A stretch of 8,237 bases of DNA from Proteobacteria bacterium UBA1847 (GTDB lineage Bacteria > Pseudomonadota > Gammaproteobacteria > Steroidobacterales > Woeseiaceae): NCBI GenBank assembly GCA_002338605.1, contig DDIP01000270.1:1-8237 (forward strand), in the 5' to 3' direction. The translations under genes were made by a program, and so were the position numbers. This document shows, piece after piece, positions 6,636 through 8,237 of this stretch. Under the pieces are notes generated by a model. The model had not been told where the DNA came from. It saw only the letters and a program-made list of their open reading frames with translations, and made no database searches. The first letter of the stretch is position 1. Each line of letters starts with the position of its first letter.

Positions 6636-8051
6636 ATGACTGATCACCTGCAATTACACGATGATCGCCTGTTTCCTGCGGAGTCCGCCACGCGTCAAAT
6701 TGCGCGCGAACTGTATGCCTCCGTTGCAGACCTGCCGGTCATCAGCCCACACGGGCATACGGACCCGTCGTGGTTTGCGGACAACGCGCCGTTCCCCGAT
6801 CCGACGGAATTACTCATCATCCCCGACCACTACGTCTTTCGCATGTTGTACAGTCAGGGCGTGTCGCTGGAGAGTCTCGGAATTGGGACAACTCCACGTG
6901 AGCGCAGCCCGCAAGAATCGCGCCGAATCTGGACGCTATTCGCCAAGCACTATCACCTGTTTCGGGGAACACCGTCGCGGATGTGGCTGGACTATGTCTT
7001 CGAGAAAGTTTTCGGCCTGCAAGTAGTGCTGACTGCGTCGACGGCAGGTCAATATTACGATCACATTGACGATTGCCTGAAAAGCGAGGAGTTTCGGCCA
7101 CGTGCACTTTTCGAGCGATTCAACATCGAGCTCCTGGCAACGACAGAATCGCCGCTCGACCCGTTGGCGAGTCACGATGCCATACAGGAAAGTGGCTGGT
7201 CGGGCCGCGTCATCAGCGCCTACCGGCCGGATCCCGTTGTCGATCCGGAATTTGACGGTTTCACGGCCAACGTCGGGCAACTTGGCGAGCTCAGCGGCGA
7301 GAATACGGCGACGTGGTCCGGCTACCTGCGCGCGCTCGCCAATCGTCGAGCGTATTTCAGCAAGCGTGGTGCAACCTCGACCGACCATGGTCATGCGACC
7401 GCGCAGACCGCCGACCTGTCGACGAGCGAATGCCAGGCGCTGCTCGATAAAGCGCTCAAGCAGCAAATGACGGCGCAGGAAGCGGAGCTGTTTCGCGCGC
7501 AGATCCTGACCGAAATGGCCGCAATGAGCCTGGACGACGGCCTCGTCATGCAGCTGCATCCGGGCTCATTTCGCAATCACAATCGCAGCGTGTTCGAACA
7601 ATTCGGCCGCGACAAGGGCGCTGACATTCCGGTAAGAACCGAGTACGTCCGGGCGTTGAAACCTCTACTCGACAAGTTCGGCAACCGTGCCGATTTCACG
7701 CTGATCCTGTTTACGCTGGACGAATCGACCTACAGTCGCGAGCTGGCGCCGCTTGCCGGTCACTATCCGTGCCTGAGGCTCGGCCCGGCCTGGTGGTTTC
7801 ACGACAGTCCCGAAGGCATGCGGCGGTTTCGCGAGCTGACGACGGAGACAGCCGGTCTCTACAATACCGTCGGCTTCAATGACGACACGCGTGCTTTCAC
7901 CTCGATTCCGGCGCGCCACGATGTCGCGCGTCGCATGGATGCCGCATTCCTCGCCAGGCTGGTCGTCGAACATCGAATCCAGGAGGCTGAAGCGCACGAG
8001 TTGATTCGGTCATTGACCTACGATCTCGTCAAGTCAGCCTACAAGCTTTGA
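6636..8051 (+). CDS. uxaC: Glucuronate (uronate) isomerase
   Basis: This 471-residue cytoplasmic enzyme interconverts D-glucuronate and D-fructuronate (and usually D-galacturonate and D-tagaturonate), the first intracellular step of hexuronate breakdown. It belongs to the amidohydrolase superfamily. The first-strand HxH metal motif is in SPHGHTDPSWF (His39, His41). Further uronate isomerase landmarks are TTESPLDPLASH (about 169-180), ISAYRPDP (193-200), MQLHPGSFRNHN (305-316), GPAWWFHDSPEGM (383-395) and FNDDTRAF with ARHD (414-429). Length matches the family, including E. coli UxaC at about 470. The start follows the regulator stop by 9 bases and has no clear Shine-Dalgarno sequence, suggesting coupling to upstream translation. 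Placed with a glucuronidase and a likely fructuronate reductase, glucuronate is the expected physiological substrate. Confidence 0.95.
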   Translation: MTDHLQLHDDRLFPAESATRQIARELYASVADLPVISPHGHTDPSWFADNAPFPDPTELLIIPDHYVFRMLYSQGVSLESLGIGTTPRERSPQESRRIWTLFAKHYHLFRGTPSRMWLDYVFEKVFGLQVVLTASTAGQYYDHIDDCLKSEEFRPRALFERFNIELLATTESPLDPLASHDAIQESGWSGRVISAYRPDPVVDPEFDGFTANVGQLGELSGENTATWSGYLRALANRRAYFSKRGATSTDHGHATAQTADLSTSECQALLDKALKQQMTAQEAELFRAQILTEMAAMSLDDGLVMQLHPGSFRNHNRSVFEQFGRDKGADIPVRTEYVRALKPLLDKFGNRADFTLILFTLDESTYSRELAPLAGHYPCLRLGPAWWFHDSPEGMRRFRELTTETAGLYNTVGFNDDTRAFTSIPARHDVARRMDAAFLARLVVEHRIQEAEAHELIRSLTYDLVKSAYKL

Positions 8052-8064
8052 ACCTTCGGTGAGC

Positions 8065-8068
8065 AGGA
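8065..8068 (+). promoter_or_regulatory. Ribosome binding site for the partial uxuB
   Basis: AGGA stands five bases before the GTG at 8074. The in-frame GTG at 8059 has no such site upstream, so 8074 is preferred. Confidence 0.6.
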
Positions 8069-8073
8069 CAATA

Positions 8074-8237
8074 GTGATCACACTCAAAACCAGCGCGCTG
8101 GACTCATTGCGGGTGCCGGTCATAACGCCGGCCTACTCTCCGGGCGAACACCAGAGCGGCATCGTGCACGTCGGCACGGGCGCGTTCCATCGGGCGCACC
8201 AGGCAGTGTACACGGATACCGCGCTCGGCTCTGCCGG
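8074..8237 (+). CDS. uxuB: Mannitol dehydrogenase family protein, probable fructuronate reductase (partial, cut by window edge)
   Basis: Only the first 54 complete codons are present; the gene runs off the right edge. The frame opens VITLKTSALDSL (the GTG start is read as Met) and reaches SGIVHVGTGAFHRAHQAVY (28-46). The GxGxFHR element at residues 34-40 is the N-terminal NAD(P)-binding signature of the polyol-specific long-chain dehydrogenases (mannitol dehydrogenase, fructuronate reductase, tagaturonate reductase, altronate-type enzymes). Full members are usually close to 490 residues. Coming 22 bases after uxaC, the most likely role is reduction of D-fructuronate to D-mannonate (UxuB). A mannitol or arabinitol dehydrogenase cannot be excluded from this fragment alone. 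The start is GTG with an AGGA ribosome site; an alternative GTG exists at 8059. Confidence 0.85.
   Translation, partial: MITLKTSALDSLRVPVITPAYSPGEHQSGIVHVGTGAFHRAHQAVYTDTALGSA

Noticed and set aside
6936..7559. Minus-strand open frame (207 codons) inside uxaC
   Set aside because: Its composition is Arg-rich and low in recognisable structure, and the + strand frame is a clear uronate isomerase.
8059..8237. Alternative GTG start for the partial uxuB
   Set aside because: It has no ribosome site upstream, whereas AGGA is well spaced for the GTG at 8074. It stays a minor alternative.

Overview
The window looks like a stretch of chromosome from a Gram-negative proteobacterium, most likely a gammaproteobacterium. 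This rests on moderately high GC by eye, Sec and lipoprotein signals, a TRAP transporter, and ExuR/UxaC/UxuB-type proteins. The lineage is an inference, because no rRNA or other phylogenetic marker is present. Every gene except the one cut by the right edge appears intact. I see no mobile element, CRISPR array, tRNA or rRNA.

Layout. At the left, a rightward gene (23-802) encodes a YgiD/DODA-type extradiol dioxygenase and is probably unrelated to the rest. It is followed by a convergent intergenic gap (803-927) with a good candidate rho-independent terminator on the + strand. Four tightly packed genes run leftward from 5780 to 928: a secreted glycoside hydrolase family 2 beta-glucuronidase, then the TRAP transporter parts DctP (binding protein), DctQ (small permease) and DctM (large permease). 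Their junctions are 6 nt apart, a 4-nt overlap and 0 nt, so they very likely form one transcript. A 144-nt divergent control region (5781-5924) separates them from a rightward set: an ExuR/UxuR-like GntR-family regulator, glucuronate isomerase UxaC, and the first 54 complete codons of a mannitol-dehydrogenase-family protein, probably fructuronate reductase UxuB.

How it fits together. The two arms form a glucuronide-use locus. The exported GH2 enzyme would release D-glucuronate from glucuronides in the periplasm or outside the cell. The TRAP system would import the free uronate with sodium. UxaC would isomerise it to D-fructuronate and UxuB would reduce that to D-mannonate, with later steps of the Ashwell pathway expected beyond the right edge. 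The FCD-domain regulator sits in the middle and probably controls both arms through the shared intergenic region, where a TTGGT...ACCAA inverted repeat overlaps a candidate -35 box.

The enzymes and pathway are known. The less ordinary points are an extra stretch of roughly 55-60 residues between the two catalytic glutamates of the beta-glucuronidase, a lipobox on the TRAP binding protein, and the linkage of a secreted glucuronidase to a TRAP importer under an Exu-like regulator. I do not see evidence for a wholly new type of system.
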